The translations under genes and the position numbers were made by a program. From Prochlorococcus marinus XMU1419 (GTDB taxonomy: Bacteria; Cyanobacteriota; Cyanobacteriia; PCC-6307; Cyanobiaceae): a stretch of 64,000 nt of DNA. Every line of letters starts with the position of its first letter. The first letter of the stretch is position 1. The DNA is taken from assembly GCF_017695955.1 (NCBI RefSeq), contig NZ_JAAORO010000001.1:62001-126000 (forward strand), given 5' to 3'. The notes beneath the pieces were generated by a model. The model did not search any database and had not been told where the DNA came from. It worked only from the letters and a program-made list of their open reading frames with translations. Positions 53,966-63,634 of this stretch are shown in pieces.

Positions 53966-55420
53966 TTAACTCACAGCAAGATTTTTTGCTAATTCTGCTT
54001 TCTTTTCTAAAATTGCAGCAGCTGCTAAATGACCACTCATTGTAGCTCCCTCCATAGAGTCTATGTAATCTTGTTTTGTATAACTACCAGCCAAGAAGAA
54101 ATTAGATATAGATGTTTTTTGATTAGGTCTGAAAGGTTCCATACCGGGAGCTTCTCTATAGAGTGATTGCGGAATTTGTACTACATTACTCCAAAGCAAT
54201 TTAAGGTTTTTTGAGGATGGGAATAAACGGCGAACCTCTTTATCTATTTCTTTTGTGATTCTTTCTGTGGATCTTCCAATCCATTTATCGCCAGGAGTTA
54301 AAACACATTGCAGGAGAGATCCCATATCTTTTCTTCTGTAATCTGCTGGACTTGCTAGTGCTAAATCAGCAAAACAACTGAAAGAGGCATCAGCAGAATA
54401 AAGAAGGTTATCTAGTCCAATTGGTTCGTTTCCAGTATTATCTTTTTGTAATTCAGTAACCCAACCGTCATACCTTAATTGGATTGTGGCAACAGCAACA
54501 GCTCTAAGTTTTTTTAAACCTTCAAATTCTTTAAATTGGTACCATTCTTTTGGAATTATTTTTTTTATTCCAGGAACATCACAGGCAGCTAAAAATTTAT
54601 CTGCAAACACTGCCTTAATGCCTTCAGGAGAAGATATTTTTAATTGATTAACTGAATAAGAGGAAGATTCCTTTTCATAAATGATTTCTTCTACCTTATG
54701 GTTAAGATATATTTTTGCCCCTTTATTTTTAATGTAGTCGACAATAGGTTGAGTTAACCACTTATGTGGAGAACCTTTTAAAAGATTCAGTTTTGAGGCT
54801 TCTGTTTTTGAGGCAAACATCATGAAGATAGTTAGCATACATCTTGCTGAAATATCTTTACAATTAATAAAACCTAAAGCATATGCGATAGGATCCCACA
54901 TTCTTTCTAAGCTTTTTTCACTTCCACCATGGTTTAAAAACCATTCTTTAAAACTAATTTTATCTAGATCTCTAATTATTTTCATTGCGCCTTCATAATC
55001 TATCAATCCTCTAACAATTGGGCTTGTCCCTAAAGCTAAGGCGTTTCTGAATTTATCTATCAAAGTAAGTTGTTCGGTGGTAAAAAAAGCTTTTAGTCCA
55101 TTAAATGGAGCACCTAATGGGAATCTAAAATCTAAAGACTTCAAATTCCCACCATTATTGATAAATAGATGAGTATGATCTTTCGGAAGTAAATTGTCTA
55201 AAGCTCCCACTTTTTTCATTAATTTAAAAAGATTTGCGTAATTGTAAAAAAATACATGTAAACCCATTTCAATGTGGTTGCCATCCTTATCTTCCCAACT
55301 TCCTACTTTACCTCCCCAAAATGACCTGCTCTCGTAAATTTCTACTTCGTGCCCTTCATCAACTAAATTGACTGCTGCTGTAAGACCAGCTAAGCCTGAA
55401 CCAACTATTGCAATTTTCAC
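53966..55420 (-). CDS. zds: Zeta-carotene desaturase
   Basis: The plant-type (CrtQ) FAD enzyme that converts zeta-carotene to lycopene. 484 residues. The FAD motif '[20 protein letters not shown]' with downstream '[20 protein letters not shown]' and the C-terminal '[20 protein letters not shown]' is the carotenoid/phytoene desaturase signature, and '[19 protein letters not shown]' is typical of ZDS. The start is ATG 55420. It is followed by the coupled SRPBCC gene and is divergent from the IscA/SufA gene. Confidence 0.95.
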   Translation of the reverse strand: MKIAIVGSGLAGLTAAVNLVDEGHEVEIYESRSFWGGKVGSWEDKDGNHIEMGLHVFFYNYANLFKLMKKVGALDNLLPKDHTHLFINNGGNLKSLDFRFPLGAPFNGLKAFFTTEQLTLIDKFRNALALGTSPIVRGLIDYEGAMKIIRDLDKISFKEWFLNHGGSEKSLERMWDPIAYALGFINCKDISARCMLTIFMMFASKTEASKLNLLKGSPHKWLTQPIVDYIKNKGAKIYLNHKVEEIIYEKESSSYSVNQLKISSPEGIKAVFADKFLAACDVPGIKKIIPKEWYQFKEFEGLKKLRAVAVATIQLRYDGWVTELQKDNTGNEPIGLDNLLYSADASFSCFADLALASPADYRRKDMGSLLQCVLTPGDKWIGRSTERITKEIDKEVRRLFPSSKNLKLLWSNVVQIPQSLYREAPGMEPFRPNQKTSISNFFLAGSYTKQDYIDSMEGATMSGHLAAAAILEKKAELAKNLAVS

Positions 55421-55519
55421 TTTTTCTTAAAATTATAACAAATCAAGTTTGGATAATGTTTGTTCTATGCATCCTATCGATTAAGTTTTTATATTATAGA
55501 TAGTACAAATCCTTTGTTT

Positions 55520-55912
55520 ATGGAAAATGTAGAAGTTAAACAAGAAATAAAAAATTCTGACGATGGCAAAGGTATCTTAATTACGAACAATGCTATAGAA
55601 CAAATTTCAAATTTATTGAAGGGCCAAAGTGATAAAAAAGCACTAAGGGTAGGAGTAAGATCAGGCGGTTGTAGTGGGATGAGTTATACGATGGATTTTA
55701 TAGGAACTAATGAAATAAATCCCGATGATAAAGTTTATGATTATTCATTAAAAGCTGATCAAAGCTTTCAAGTAGTTTGTGATCCCAAAAGTCTCTTATA
55801 TATTTACGGAATGCAATTAGATTTTAGTAAGGAATTAATTGGAGGGGGCTTTAATTTTGTAAATCCCAATGCTTCCCAAACTTGCGGTTGTGGAAGCTCC
55901 TTTGCAGTTTAA
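55520..55912 (+). CDS. A-type Fe-S carrier (IscA/SufA/HesB)
   Basis: 130 residues from ATG 55520; the frame is open 60 nt upstream, but that region overlaps the divergent promoter area. The three ligand cysteines are in 'RVGVRSGGCSGMSYTM' and the C-terminal 'SQTCGCGSSFAV'. A-type proteins carry Fe-S clusters or iron between the SUF scaffold and target proteins such as photosystem I. It could serve the sufBCDS products encoded at 13.5-18.3 kb. The TPR gene begins 6 nt downstream. Confidence 0.93.
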   Translation: MENVEVKQEIKNSDDGKGILITNNAIEQISNLLKGQSDKKALRVGVRSGGCSGMSYTMDFIGTNEINPDDKVYDYSLKADQSFQVVCDPKSLLYIYGMQLDFSKELIGGGFNFVNPNASQTCGCGSSFAV

Positions 55913-55918
55913 TAAATA

Positions 55919-56347
55919 ATGAATAACGAAATTAATCCTATCGAAGAGGATTTTAATGCAGCTCTATCAAGATATAAAGCAGGGCAAGATTTAATTCCAA
56001 TCGTTCGAGATTTTCAAAAAATTATACAGCAAATTCCAAATCATTTTGCTGCCTGGACTTGTTTATCATGGCTCCAATTACTTTTAAAAAATAATGAAGA
56101 AGCTTTGTCAGCTGCCAGACAAGCTGTTCGATTAAATCAGCAAGATCCACAAGCAAGAATGAATTTGTCTTTAGCTCTTTTGGCAACCAATAATAAAGGT
56201 GTTAGGGATCATATTGAGTTAATAAAAAAAATGTCTATTATGATGCCAGATGTGAAAAGTGAGTTGAAAGAATCTGTTGAAGACGGATTAAGTAGATATC
56301 CAGATTGGCCTGAGTTAACCAAAGTTAAAAAATGGTTGGAATTTTAA
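55919..56347 (+). CDS. TPR-repeat protein
   Basis: 142 residues with about two to three tetratricopeptide repeats; the clearest pair is 'HFAAWTCLSWLQLLLKNNEE' and 'ALSAARQAVRLNQQDPQARM'. Soluble, no signal peptide. TPR proteins act as interaction scaffolds, often for photosystem assembly in cyanobacteria. It is 6 nt downstream of the A-type Fe-S carrier and in the same transcription unit; a link with Fe-S or photosystem assembly is inference. Confidence 0.83.
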   Translation: MNNEINPIEEDFNAALSRYKAGQDLIPIVRDFQKIIQQIPNHFAAWTCLSWLQLLLKNNEEALSAARQAVRLNQQDPQARMNLSLALLATNNKGVRDHIELIKKMSIMMPDVKSELKESVEDGLSRYPDWPELTKVKKWLEF

Positions 56348-56372
56348 ATTCTCCGAAATTTTGTCATCAGAA

Positions 56373-56642
56373 ATGACTGAGAAAAACAATCAAAACAATT
56401 TAAAACAAATTATCGATAATTTGTTATTAATAAATTTATTTACAGTAATTTTTTTTGCAATATTTTTTGTATTTGCAATAATTATGCAATTAAATGGGAT
56501 ATTTATTTTTATAAATTTTATTCAGATAGTTTGGAACCCTCTTATAGTCCCATTGATAACAATTCTTATTATTAGTGCTTTAGTAAACGGAATTAACTCT
56601 TGGTGGAGGCGTAAATTGCTTTCTCAAGAAAAGGATATTTAA
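56373..56642 (+). CDS. Small two-helix membrane protein
   Basis: 89 residues from ATG 56373 (TTG 56361 also in frame). A polar N-terminus is followed by two hydrophobic helices ('LFTVIFFAIFFVFAIIMQL' and 'IVWNPLIVPLITILIISALV') and a short basic tail 'WWRRKLLSQEKDI'. Family not recognised. Its last 50 nt overlap the 3' end of the opposing epimerase gene, the largest convergent overlap in the window. Confidence 0.7.
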   Translation: MTEKNNQNNLKQIIDNLLLINLFTVIFFAIFFVFAIIMQLNGIFIFINFIQIVWNPLIVPLITILIISALVNGINSWWRRKLLSQEKDI

Positions 56643-57519
56643 AAGCATAATTTTTGAGTTTACTGCTTATTACTTTTTGTCCCTCTAATACAACTTTTGC
56701 TCCATCTCCTAACAATATTTTTAAAACAGCTCCAGGCACTGGAAGTAAATTTGGTCTATTTAGACATTTTCCTAAAGTCTGAGAAAAGTCTTTCATTAAT
56801 ACTGGATTTGGTGCAACAGCATTAAATACTCCCGAATACTTTTTATCAATTAATGCTTGATTAATTAATGCACATAAATCAGTTCTATGAATCCAACTCA
56901 TCCATTGCTTACCATCTCCAATTGGACCACCTAATCCAACTTTAAATATAGGGAGCATTTTTCCTAATGCTCCTCCATCTGCTTCTAGAACAATCCCAAT
57001 TCTAAAAATAACTAATCTTGAGAAAAATGGTTTTTCAGCAGCGACTGCTTCCCATTTTTTGCAAAGATTAGCTAAAAAGTCTTTTCCTCCAATACTATTT
57101 TCAGAGAATTCACCAGAAAAACTTGTACCGTAATAACCTATTGCTGATCCATTTATAATGACTTTTGGGTTGATTTTGAAATTTTTTAGGGTCTTCATCA
57201 TAAATTTCGTGGTATTAATACGACTATTTTCAATCTCCTTTTTTTGTGAATCAGTCCATTTTTTTTCTGCTATTGGTTCTCCCATCAAGTTAATAATGCC
57301 ATCTGTCTCTCTTAAAATATTTAGAAGATTTTCGTTATTCCAGTTTTTTTCTTTTGATAAATCTATTTGAAAAAATTTAAACTTATTGAAATCTAAATCT
57401 ATATTTAATTTATTTATGGGTTTTCTACTTACAATGTACATTTCGTGATTTTCATTAAGTAGTGATGGTACTAATTCTTTACCAATAAATCCAGTGCAAC
57501 CAAGTAGTAAAAGACGCAT
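56593..57519 (-). CDS. NAD-dependent epimerase family protein (TIGR01777/YfcH type)
   Basis: 308 residues from ATG 57519 ('MRLLLLGCTGFIGKEL'); the upstream open stretch is unlikely to be coding. It has the extended SDR Rossmann motif 'LLLGCTGFIGKELVPSL', 'INGSAIGYYGTSFSGEFSE' with the Tyr of the YxxxK-like region altered, 'VIFRIGIVLEADGGALGKML', and the C-terminal DUF1731 domain ('NLLPVPGAVLKILLGDGAKV'). Function unknown; plant and cyanobacterial relatives are linked to photosynthesis and cell division, but that is not shown here. Confidence 0.87.
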   Translation of the reverse strand: MRLLLLGCTGFIGKELVPSLLNENHEMYIVSRKPINKLNIDLDFNKFKFFQIDLSKEKNWNNENLLNILRETDGIINLMGEPIAEKKWTDSQKKEIENSRINTTKFMMKTLKNFKINPKVIINGSAIGYYGTSFSGEFSENSIGGKDFLANLCKKWEAVAAEKPFFSRLVIFRIGIVLEADGGALGKMLPIFKVGLGGPIGDGKQWMSWIHRTDLCALINQALIDKKYSGVFNAVAPNPVLMKDFSQTLGKCLNRPNLLPVPGAVLKILLGDGAKVVLEGQKVISSKLKNYAFKYPFLEKAIYASTKS

Positions 57520-57620
57520 ATCATTTAGATGTTTGTAATTTAAGGCTATTAAATTTTTGAGACGTTTGTAATTATTATTCCGGTACAAATTTTTTTAAAT
57601 ATTTTTCAAACAAGTTTTTG

Positions 57621-57626
57621 TATAAT
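57621..57626 (+). promoter_or_regulatory. Candidate -10 element for ndhO
   Basis: The hexamer TATAAT, within tgTATAATatat, matches the sigma-70 type -10 consensus exactly. It lies 30 nt upstream of the ndhO ATG in the divergent gap with the epimerase gene. No good -35 is visible, as is common in this clade. The call is by sequence only. Confidence 0.4.
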
Positions 57627-57655
57627 ATATTTCAAATTGCTTTGATCAATTTATT

Positions 57656-57892
57656 ATGACAGATTCTATTCCAAAGGTACCTCTCAAGAAAGGAAGCTTA
57701 GTTTTTGTTGATAAAGAAAATTATATAAAAAGTATCGAGGCGCTAGCCAGTGATAATGATCTACCTAATTATGTCTTTGAAGGTCCTGGAGAGATTCTTT
57801 CAGTCAAAGACGAATATGCTCAGATTCGATGGCGCAGACCTGTTCCAGATGTTTGGTTGAAATTAGATCAACTTAAAGAATATACTCAATAA
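57656..57892 (+). CDS. ndhO: NAD(P)H-quinone oxidoreductase subunit O
   Basis: A small cytosolic-side subunit of the cyanobacterial NDH-1 complex, which takes part in cyclic electron flow and respiration. 78 residues; 'LKKGSLVFVDKENYIKSIEA', 'YVFEGPGEILSVKDEYAQIR' and 'WRRPVPDVWLKLDQLKEY' are the conserved NdhO blocks. ATG 57656. It converges with the DnaJ gene, 19 nt between stops. Confidence 0.95.
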   Translation: MTDSIPKVPLKKGSLVFVDKENYIKSIEALASDNDLPNYVFEGPGEILSVKDEYAQIRWRRPVPDVWLKLDQLKEYTQ

Positions 57893-57911
57893 AATTTTAT
57901 ATCTAAAATTT

Positions 57912-58580
57912 TTACTTCTTTTTCTCTTTAGACATTTTTGATTGGATTCTTTTTGCTTCTTTGATCATTTCTTTACCATCAAATAAGTACTTATCCACGT
58001 ATCCTTGTGTATATCTATCAAATTCTGACAGTGCATCTTTAACTTGTGAAAAACAGTGATAAAGATCGAGGCCTAAAGCTGAAATTGATTTTGGAACTAT
58101 TTTTTTGTTATAAATTTTTTCAACTTTTTCTATTTTCTTTTGCGAAAGACTTACGTAACTGCAAAAACTTTCCATTAATTGGTCATCATATGGATCCGCA
58201 GATAGTTCTTTTATTTCGTTGTTCAAAGGTTTAATTATTTGACTAATTAATCTATTGATTGGAGTGTAAATTTCTTTAATCCATGTTTCAACTTCTTTGT
58301 CTTTAATTGAAGAATTATTTTTTTTTGAATTAAATTTCTCTTCCCAATTTTCATTTAATGAATCAAATGATGAACTGGAAGAGAAAAAACTGCTATCGTA
58401 TTGTTTTTTTTTGATAGGGTCATTTAGAGTTTCCCATGCATTTTGTATTGCAAGAAATCTTTCTTTCTTGCCTCCTGCATCAGGATGATGTGTCTTAACT
58501 AAAGAGCGATATGAAGATTTAATTTCACTTCTGGTTGCATTTTTTTTGAGACCTAATTCTTCATAAAAATTTTTTTCCAT
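57912..58580 (-). CDS. J-domain protein
   Basis: 222 residues. The N-terminal J domain ('YEELGLKKNATRSEIKSSYR', 'LVKTHHPDAGG' with the HPD motif) recruits an Hsp70 (DnaK). The C-terminal 150 residues are helical, polar and unlike classical DnaJ: no Gly/Phe-rich or zinc-finger region. So it is a class C J protein with an unknown client. ATG 58580, 16 nt after cysK on the same strand. Confidence 0.9.
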   Translation of the reverse strand: MEKNFYEELGLKKNATRSEIKSSYRSLVKTHHPDAGGKKERFLAIQNAWETLNDPIKKKQYDSSFFSSSSSFDSLNENWEEKFNSKKNNSSIKDKEVETWIKEIYTPINRLISQIIKPLNNEIKELSADPYDDQLMESFCSYVSLSQKKIEKVEKIYNKKIVPKSISALGLDLYHCFSQVKDALSEFDRYTQGYVDKYLFDGKEMIKEAKRIQSKMSKEKKK

Positions 58581-58596
58581 TTTTATAAATTATGCA

Positions 58597-59565
58597 TTAA
58601 AGATAACCATCTTTTCTAGCTTGAATTGAGGTATTAGTTTCAAACATTGCTGTTGATAAATATCTTTCTCCAAAACTTGGAAGAATAACTATCAATCTTT
58701 TGTTCATTAGTTCTTTTCTTTTAGCGATTTTTATCGTTGCTGCTAAAGCTGCACCGCTGCTGATGCCAGATAAAAGACCTTCCAATCGAGCTAATAAACG
58801 CCCATAATAAAATGCTTCATCGTCATCTATTTTAATAATTTCATCAATAAATTTAGTATCAAGTACTTTCGGAACAAAACCTGCTCCTATTCCTTGAATC
58901 GAATGAGAGCCTGCGTTTTCTCCGGAAATCACAGCACTTTTTTTGGGCTCTACAGCATAAATTTTGCAATTTGGATTAACTTTTTTCAAAAAACGCGCAC
59001 AACCAGTAATTGTTCCTCCTGTCCCTACTCCAGTAACTAGTCCATCTAAATTGTTATTTGATTGGGACCATATTTCTTGCGCCGTTGTTCTTTCATGAAT
59101 ATCAGGATTAGCAAAGTTTTCAAACTGATTAAATTGATAGCTATATGGAATGGTTGAAGACAACTCATTAGCTAAATCTAAAGCTCCTTTCATTCCATCT
59201 TTACCTGGTGTTAGCTGTAATTCAGCTCCATATGCTCTCAACATTGCCCTTCTCTCAATACTCATTGTATCCGGCATAGTTAATATCAATTTATAGCCTT
59301 TTGCTGCAGCAACCATTGCTAATGCGATGCCAGTATTTCCACTTGTTGCTTCAATTAACGTTGTTTTATCCGGTGTTATCAATCCTTCTTCTTCAGCTTT
59401 ACTTAACATTGAATAAGCTATCCGATCTTTAACGGACGCTGATGGATTGAAACTTTCTAGCTTGGCTATTATTTCTGGATAACAATCAAAATACTTTCTG
59501 ATTCGATTTAATTGAACTAACGGGGTATTTCCAACTAGAGAAGTTATATCATTTGCTATTTCCAT
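58597..59565 (-). CDS. cysK: Cysteine synthase A (O-acetylserine thiol-lyase)
   Basis: It makes cysteine from O-acetylserine and sulfide. 322 residues; the PLP lysine sits in 'PSASVKDRIAYSM', the substrate loop in 'EATSGNTGIALAM', the phosphate loop in 'TGVGTGGTITGCARFLK' and the C-terminal 'SGISSGAALAA'. ATG 59565. It is followed by the J-domain gene 16 nt later. Together with cysH it covers two steps of sulfate assimilation encoded here. Confidence 0.96.
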   Translation of the reverse strand: MEIANDITSLVGNTPLVQLNRIRKYFDCYPEIIAKLESFNPSASVKDRIAYSMLSKAEEEGLITPDKTTLIEATSGNTGIALAMVAAAKGYKLILTMPDTMSIERRAMLRAYGAELQLTPGKDGMKGALDLANELSSTIPYSYQFNQFENFANPDIHERTTAQEIWSQSNNNLDGLVTGVGTGGTITGCARFLKKVNPNCKIYAVEPKKSAVISGENAGSHSIQGIGAGFVPKVLDTKFIDEIIKIDDDEAFYYGRLLARLEGLLSGISSGAALAATIKIAKRKELMNKRLIVILPSFGERYLSTAMFETNTSIQARKDGYL

Positions 59566-59716
59566 GATATGACTTTTAAAAATGCAAAATTAATCTCCTA
59601 ATATCCATATTAATTGCATTTAAAGATCTTTTATATAATTTTCTCAAAAGAATTTAATTTAAATAACTTCTTGCGTAAAAATATTTATTATTATAGAGTT
59701 AATTTTTGTAATGATT

Positions 59717-59989
59717 ATGTATTCGCTGGAATTAAGTCTGAGATATTCACCTTTTCCACTTTCAATTCAGAAGAAAGAATTGGATGATGTTAAACGAATT
59801 TATGATGAAATAAAAAGTTCTATGAATGAAACTTTAGAATCCTCAAACTTGATCGAATTGAGGTGTGACAAAGTGCAAGATAAATTAATTGCTGTAAGAG
59901 CTAAAGAAATCATTTCTGTTCAGATATATGAAAAATCGTCAGTTGCAGGAGGAGCTAAAAAACCAGGATTTTCTCTCAACATAGATTGA
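59717..59989 (+). CDS. UPF0367 family protein
   Basis: 90 residues from ATG 59717 (ATG 59711 in frame). 'LRYSPFPLSIQKKELDDVKR' and 'ELRCDKVQDKLIAVRAKEII' followed by 'SVQIYEKSS' match the cyanobacterial UPF0367 family, which has no known function. It is followed 8 nt later by the ABC ATPase gene on the same strand, so they are probably cotranscribed. Confidence 0.82.
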   Translation: MYSLELSLRYSPFPLSIQKKELDDVKRIYDEIKSSMNETLESSNLIELRCDKVQDKLIAVRAKEIISVQIYEKSSVAGGAKKPGFSLNID

Positions 59990-59997
59990 TAGAATTA

Positions 59998-60672
59998 ATG
60001 CGCGATCCCCTTGAAAATGAAATACCTCATGTTAATTTCAAAGATGTTTCTTTTTCATATCCTGGAAAAAAAGAAAATTTAATTTTTAAATGTAACTTCT
60101 CAATAAAAAAACCTGGATTTTGGATGGTCGTAGGTAAAAACGGGAGTGGAAAAAGTACTCTTTTAAAATTAATTAATGGAATGATCGAACCCCAAAAAGG
60201 TATCATTTTTTCTAAAGCAAATATTGGCATGGTGTTTCAAAACCCTGATCATCAAATATTGATGCCAAATTGCAGGAGTGAACTTCTGATAAATATTAAT
60301 CAAAATATAAGTCAAAATGAAATTAATAAAAAAATTGAATATGTGCTTAATCAGGTAGGAATGACTGGTTTTGAAAAAAGACCAGTTCATACTTTGAGCG
60401 GTGGACAAAAACAACGCTTAACTATTGCATGCGCTCTTATTAGTAATAGAAATTTTATTCTTTTAGATGAGCCTACAGCGTTACTCGATCAAACCAGCCA
60501 ATTAAAAGTTTTACAAACTATTAAAAAACTTACAAGTAACCATAAAAAACCTTTATCAGCTTTGTGGATTACTCATCGTTATGAAGAATTAACTTATGCT
60601 GATGCAGTAGCAGAATTGAAAAATGGTTTTTTATCTAGCTGGCAAGAACCATCAAAATTTCAATATAATTAA
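59998..60672 (+). CDS. ABC transporter ATP-binding protein
   Basis: About 224 residues, a stand-alone nucleotide-binding domain: Walker A 'GKNGSGKST', Q-loop 'IGMVFQNPDHQILMPNCRSE', signature 'LSGGQKQRLTIACAL', Walker B 'FILLDEPTALLD' and the H-loop 'LWITHRYEE'. The 'FQNPDHQI' Q-loop is typical of energy-coupling-factor or cobalt/nickel-type (CbiO/EcfA) ATPases. No permease lies beside it, so the partner and substrate are unknown. The start chosen is ATG 59998; TTG 59986 is an alternative. Confidence 0.9.
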   Translation: MRDPLENEIPHVNFKDVSFSYPGKKENLIFKCNFSIKKPGFWMVVGKNGSGKSTLLKLINGMIEPQKGIIFSKANIGMVFQNPDHQILMPNCRSELLININQNISQNEINKKIEYVLNQVGMTGFEKRPVHTLSGGQKQRLTIACALISNRNFILLDEPTALLDQTSQLKVLQTIKKLTSNHKKPLSALWITHRYEELTYADAVAELKNGFLSSWQEPSKFQYN

Positions 60673-60721
60673 TTCTTGTACTTGTCATAAGGTACTTTAA
60701 AGAGCTAAATTCACTTTATAT

Positions 60722-60793
<72 letters not shown>

Positions 60794-60817
60794 TTTATAA
60801 TTTTCAAAAAATTTTCT

Positions 60818-60848
60818 AAAGTTACCCCATAAAGGTGACTTTTTTATT
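60818..60848 (+). terminator. Rho-independent terminator after tRNA-Asn
   Basis: Nine-base stem AAAGTTACC / GGTGACTTT (one T-G wobble) at 60818-60826 and 60834-60842, loop CCATAAA, and a T-rich tract immediately after. It lies 25 nt after the tRNA 3' end, as expected for its terminator. Confidence 0.7.
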
Positions 60849-60914
60849 TTTTAATCTTTTTTGTAAAATAGTGAATAGCCGAAGATATAATCAAGAAATT
60901 TGATACAATATTAA

Positions 60915-61024
60915 GAACAGTATATAGAACATCAAAGTTAATTTAATAATCCCCTATAAACCGTTATTAAGAATTATAAAAAAAATTTTATTAGAACAGT
61001 AATTAGAACAGTAATTAGAACATC
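60915..61024. repeat. GAACA-containing direct and tandem repeats downstream of tRNA-Asn
   Basis: A 12-bp unit attagaacagta occurs in two perfect tandem copies plus a partial third at 60990-61022. A 19-bp sequence GAACAGTAATTAGAACATC at 61006-61024 recurs at 60915-60933 with 17 of 19 identical. The surrounding 340 nt from 60794 to 61133 hold no coding sequence that I can support. The role is unknown: an attachment-site scar, a regulatory array or simple repeat decay. Confidence 0.75.
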
Positions 61025-61133
61025 TACTAACTTCTCGATACAAGCAAAAAAGTTCTTTGATTGAATTTCATATTTTTTAAAATTAGGACATATTTTTTTG
61101 TATCGTTTGACTTACTACACTTTTCAGGAAATT

Positions 61134-61499
61134 CTAGTCATCCCACATATCCTTTTTCTCTTGATCGAAATTATTCCTTTCAAGTAATTCTATTCTTTGT
61201 TTCTGAGAATCTATTTCTGTTTCAATTACGTTTTTGTCATCAATATATTTTGTTTGTATTTCTAAAATAATCATTTCAAATTGTTCTCCAAAAAAACCTG
61301 ACATTTCTCTCCATGCTTCCATTTCCTCTTCTTTGTCAATAGTATCGTTGATCTGATGAGAAATAATTTCTAGTACGTATTGTTTAAGTTCTTGATGACT
61401 CATCGATTCAACTTTTTTTTGAATATAAAGTTCTTTAAGATTCTCTAGTTGTTTTTTTGATAAATCAGAATAGATAATCTGCTTCTTTTTCATAGACAT
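61134..61499 (-). CDS. Hypothetical protein, picocyanobacterial-type
   Basis: 121 residues, ATG 61499, strongly charged and helical, no membrane segment. The N-terminal 'YSDLSKKQLENLKELYIQKK' followed by 'SHQELKQYVLEIISHQIND' and 'DKEEEMEAWREMSGFFGEQF' has the look of a lineage-restricted family of marine picocyanobacteria, often found in variable regions. I cannot name it. The last 20 residues resemble a coiled coil. It is alone in a 1.1-kb gene-poor stretch after tRNA-Asn. Confidence 0.65.
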   Translation of the reverse strand: MSMKKKQIIYSDLSKKQLENLKELYIQKKVESMSHQELKQYVLEIISHQINDTIDKEEEMEAWREMSGFFGEQFEMIILEIQTKYIDDKNVIETEIDSQKQRIELLERNNFDQEKKDMWDD

Positions 61500-61886
61500 T
61501 TAAATTTTTTTCAATATAGTCAAAATTATTATTTTAAACATTCTGGATAAATAAACTAAATTAATTCCTATTTAACAATTGAAAAACTCCATTCAATTTA
61601 ATTTTTATGTATCTTACATTGGCAATTTGAATTGGATAATCTTTCAGATTTAAACAGTATTTGTTTCTAATAATCCTTTGATTATTAAGAAAAAGTAAAT
61701 AGAATCGAAAGAAATTCTAAAATTTCCACTTTTTTAAAATTTGGAATTTCTATCTAATCCCTTGCTATAACAAAGTTATTTGATAAATCTAATTGATAAA
61801 ATTGTTTACACTAATTCAGCAATCTTTATAAATTCTTGAGAGAATCATAATACTAAAACTTAATTTTAATTTAATAGTTTATAAAT
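61500..61886. other. Intergenic region upstream of rpaA (387 nt, no gene seen)
   Basis: AT-rich sequence between the minus-strand hypothetical gene and rpaA. No open frame of supportable size, tRNA or obvious hairpin with T-run is visible. It presumably contains the rpaA promoter and 5' leader; a long leader for this regulator is notable in such a compact genome. No specific element can be fixed by eye. Confidence 0.6.
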
Positions 61887-62669
61887 ATGAAAATTTCAAT
61901 CCTCTTAATTGAAGACGATCGTGATATGCGTGATTTGGTGGCTAGGCATCTAGAACATTCTGGTTTCGATGTCCAAAAAGCTGAAGATGGAATTAAAGGA
62001 CAAGCATTAGCTCTTCAATATTCACCAGATTTAATACTCTTAGATTTAATGCTACCTAGTGTTGATGGATTAACTTTATGCCAGAGACTAAGAAGAGATG
62101 AAAGAACATCAAATATACCAATTTTGATGATAACTGCATTAGGCGGTCTTAAAGATAAAGTTACTGGGTTTAATTCTGGAGCAGATGATTACATTACTAA
62201 ACCATTCGACCTAGAAGAATTACATGTACGTATAAAAGCTTTATTAAGAAGGACCAATAGAGCGCAATTGAATTCAAGTAATCAGCAAGAAATATTAAAT
62301 TATGGCCCTTTAACTCTTGTTCCGGAAAGATTTGAAGCTATCTGGTTTGAATCTCCTGTTAGGTTAACTCATCTTGAATTTGAGCTGCTACATTGTCTCT
62401 TGCAGAGGCATGGTCAAACTGTATCGCCAGCATTAATACTAAAAGAGGTTTGGGGATACGAACCTGATGATGATATTGAGACAATAAGGGTTCATATTAG
62501 ACACTTACGCACTAAGCTTGAACCTGATCCACGTAAACCTATTTATATAAAAACTGTATATGGTGCTGGGTATTGTCTTGAGTTACCTATTGGTTCTCAA
62601 GTGGAAACTGCTAAGCAAGAATTTATTCAAGCAAAAAATCCTGATTTGATAAATTCTGCAGTGGATTAA
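61887..62669 (+). CDS. rpaA: Two-component response regulator RpaA
   Basis: An OmpR/PhoB-type regulator of 260 residues. Receiver domain with phosphoacceptor Asp in '[13 protein letters not shown]' and Lys in '[11 protein letters not shown]'; winged-helix DNA-binding domain with '[14 protein letters not shown]', '[20 protein letters not shown]' and '[20 protein letters not shown]'. These blocks match RpaA, the output regulator of the KaiABC clock that controls circadian gene expression and is phosphorylated by SasA. Stop tetranucleotide TTAA (62666-62669) is shared with holB. Confidence 0.92.
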   Translation: MKISILLIEDDRDMRDLVARHLEHSGFDVQKAEDGIKGQALALQYSPDLILLDLMLPSVDGLTLCQRLRRDERTSNIPILMITALGGLKDKVTGFNSGADDYITKPFDLEELHVRIKALLRRTNRAQLNSSNQQEILNYGPLTLVPERFEAIWFESPVRLTHLEFELLHCLLQRHGQTVSPALILKEVWGYEPDDDIETIRVHIRHLRTKLEPDPRKPIYIKTVYGAGYCLELPIGSQVETAKQEFIQAKNPDLINSAVD

Positions 62670-63634
62670 CCTCGTGTATTTTCCATTGAAATTTTTAAAA
62701 AAGTAATCTCCCATGCCAGTCTTGGTTGAATATTTTTTCTTAAGAGGATCTTTAAATTTTCAAGTTTTTTAATTAAACCGATATTTTTCGTTTTTCTCCA
62801 CCAAATAGTTTGAATTAAATTTACTAAACAAATCTGTTGAAAAATTTCTAACTTTTCAGATATTGATTTAGATATTTCTAATATTTCCAAACTATTTTTT
62901 ATTGGAGAATCCATTTTACTTATTATTTCATTTGAAAAATCATTCAAAATTTGAATATTTTGCAATAATTGATTTGGAGATCCATTTGCAGAGTTTATTA
63001 AATCTTCAAATTTTAATTTTGTATGAATATTTAATTTAGAATTATCTAGATATTCTTTCAAAATAGACTTTATTTGTATACCAGAAAAAGATCGAAATCT
63101 GACGATTTGACACCTTGAGATGATCGTATCTAAGAGAAGGTTTAATTTAGACGTTAGTAAAATGAAAATGCCATTATTAGGTTCTTCTAAGGTTTTTAAA
63201 AGGCAATTTGAGGCAGCTTCGTTTAAGAGGTGTGCATCAATAATTAAAACAATTTTTTTTTCTGAGTTTATTGATTTTTGACTAAGAAAAGTTTTGATAT
63301 TCCGTATTTGAGCAATTTTAATAATTTCAGACCCACTTTTTATTGTTTTTTCAAGATCGGAACTTCCTGAATTTTTAGATTTATAAAGAGAATCAGGTTC
63401 AACAATTAAAAAATCAGGATGGTTATTGTTTGTAATTTTCTCTTCAACATTTTCTTTTGGCGAAGACTGTTTGAAAATCTCTTTTATAAATTGCAGAGCA
63501 GTTTGTTTCTTTCCTAATCCTTCTGCACCATAAAATATATATCCATTAGCAAATGTTTTGTTTTTAATTATGTTGTTAAGACAGATATCGACTTCTTCAT
63601 GCAAGAAAAAATTATTTTTTTTAATCTCAATCAT
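62666..63634 (-). CDS. holB: DNA polymerase III delta' subunit
   Basis: A clamp-loader subunit that helps load the beta clamp. 322 residues: N-terminal AAA-like domain with degenerate Walker A '[17 protein letters not shown]', '[20 protein letters not shown]' and the SRC motif '[12 protein letters not shown]'. The zinc-binding cysteines of classical delta' are missing, as in many cyanobacterial versions. ATG 63634 overlaps the tmk stop by 4 nt (ATGA). Confidence 0.9.
   Translation of the reverse strand: MIEIKKNNFFLHEEVDICLNNIIKNKTFANGYIFYGAEGLGKKQTALQFIKEIFKQSSPKENVEEKITNNNHPDFLIVEPDSLYKSKNSGSSDLEKTIKSGSEIIKIAQIRNIKTFLSQKSINSEKKIVLIIDAHLLNEAASNCLLKTLEEPNNGIFILLTSKLNLLLDTIISRCQIVRFRSFSGIQIKSILKEYLDNSKLNIHTKLKFEDLINSANGSPNQLLQNIQILNDFSNEIISKMDSPIKNSLEILEISKSISEKLEIFQQICLVNLIQTIWWRKTKNIGLIKKLENLKILLRKNIQPRLAWEITFLKISMENTRG

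Noticed and set aside
60943-60970. Hairpin TTAATAA...TTATTAA as a terminator or ncRNA
   Set aside because: All A/T with a 14-nt loop and no T-tract; expected by chance in this base composition.
61061-61270. 69-residue open frame on the plus strand
   Set aside because: Mostly antisense to the 121-residue minus-strand gene; Phe/Ser/Leu-rich, as random AT-rich frames are.
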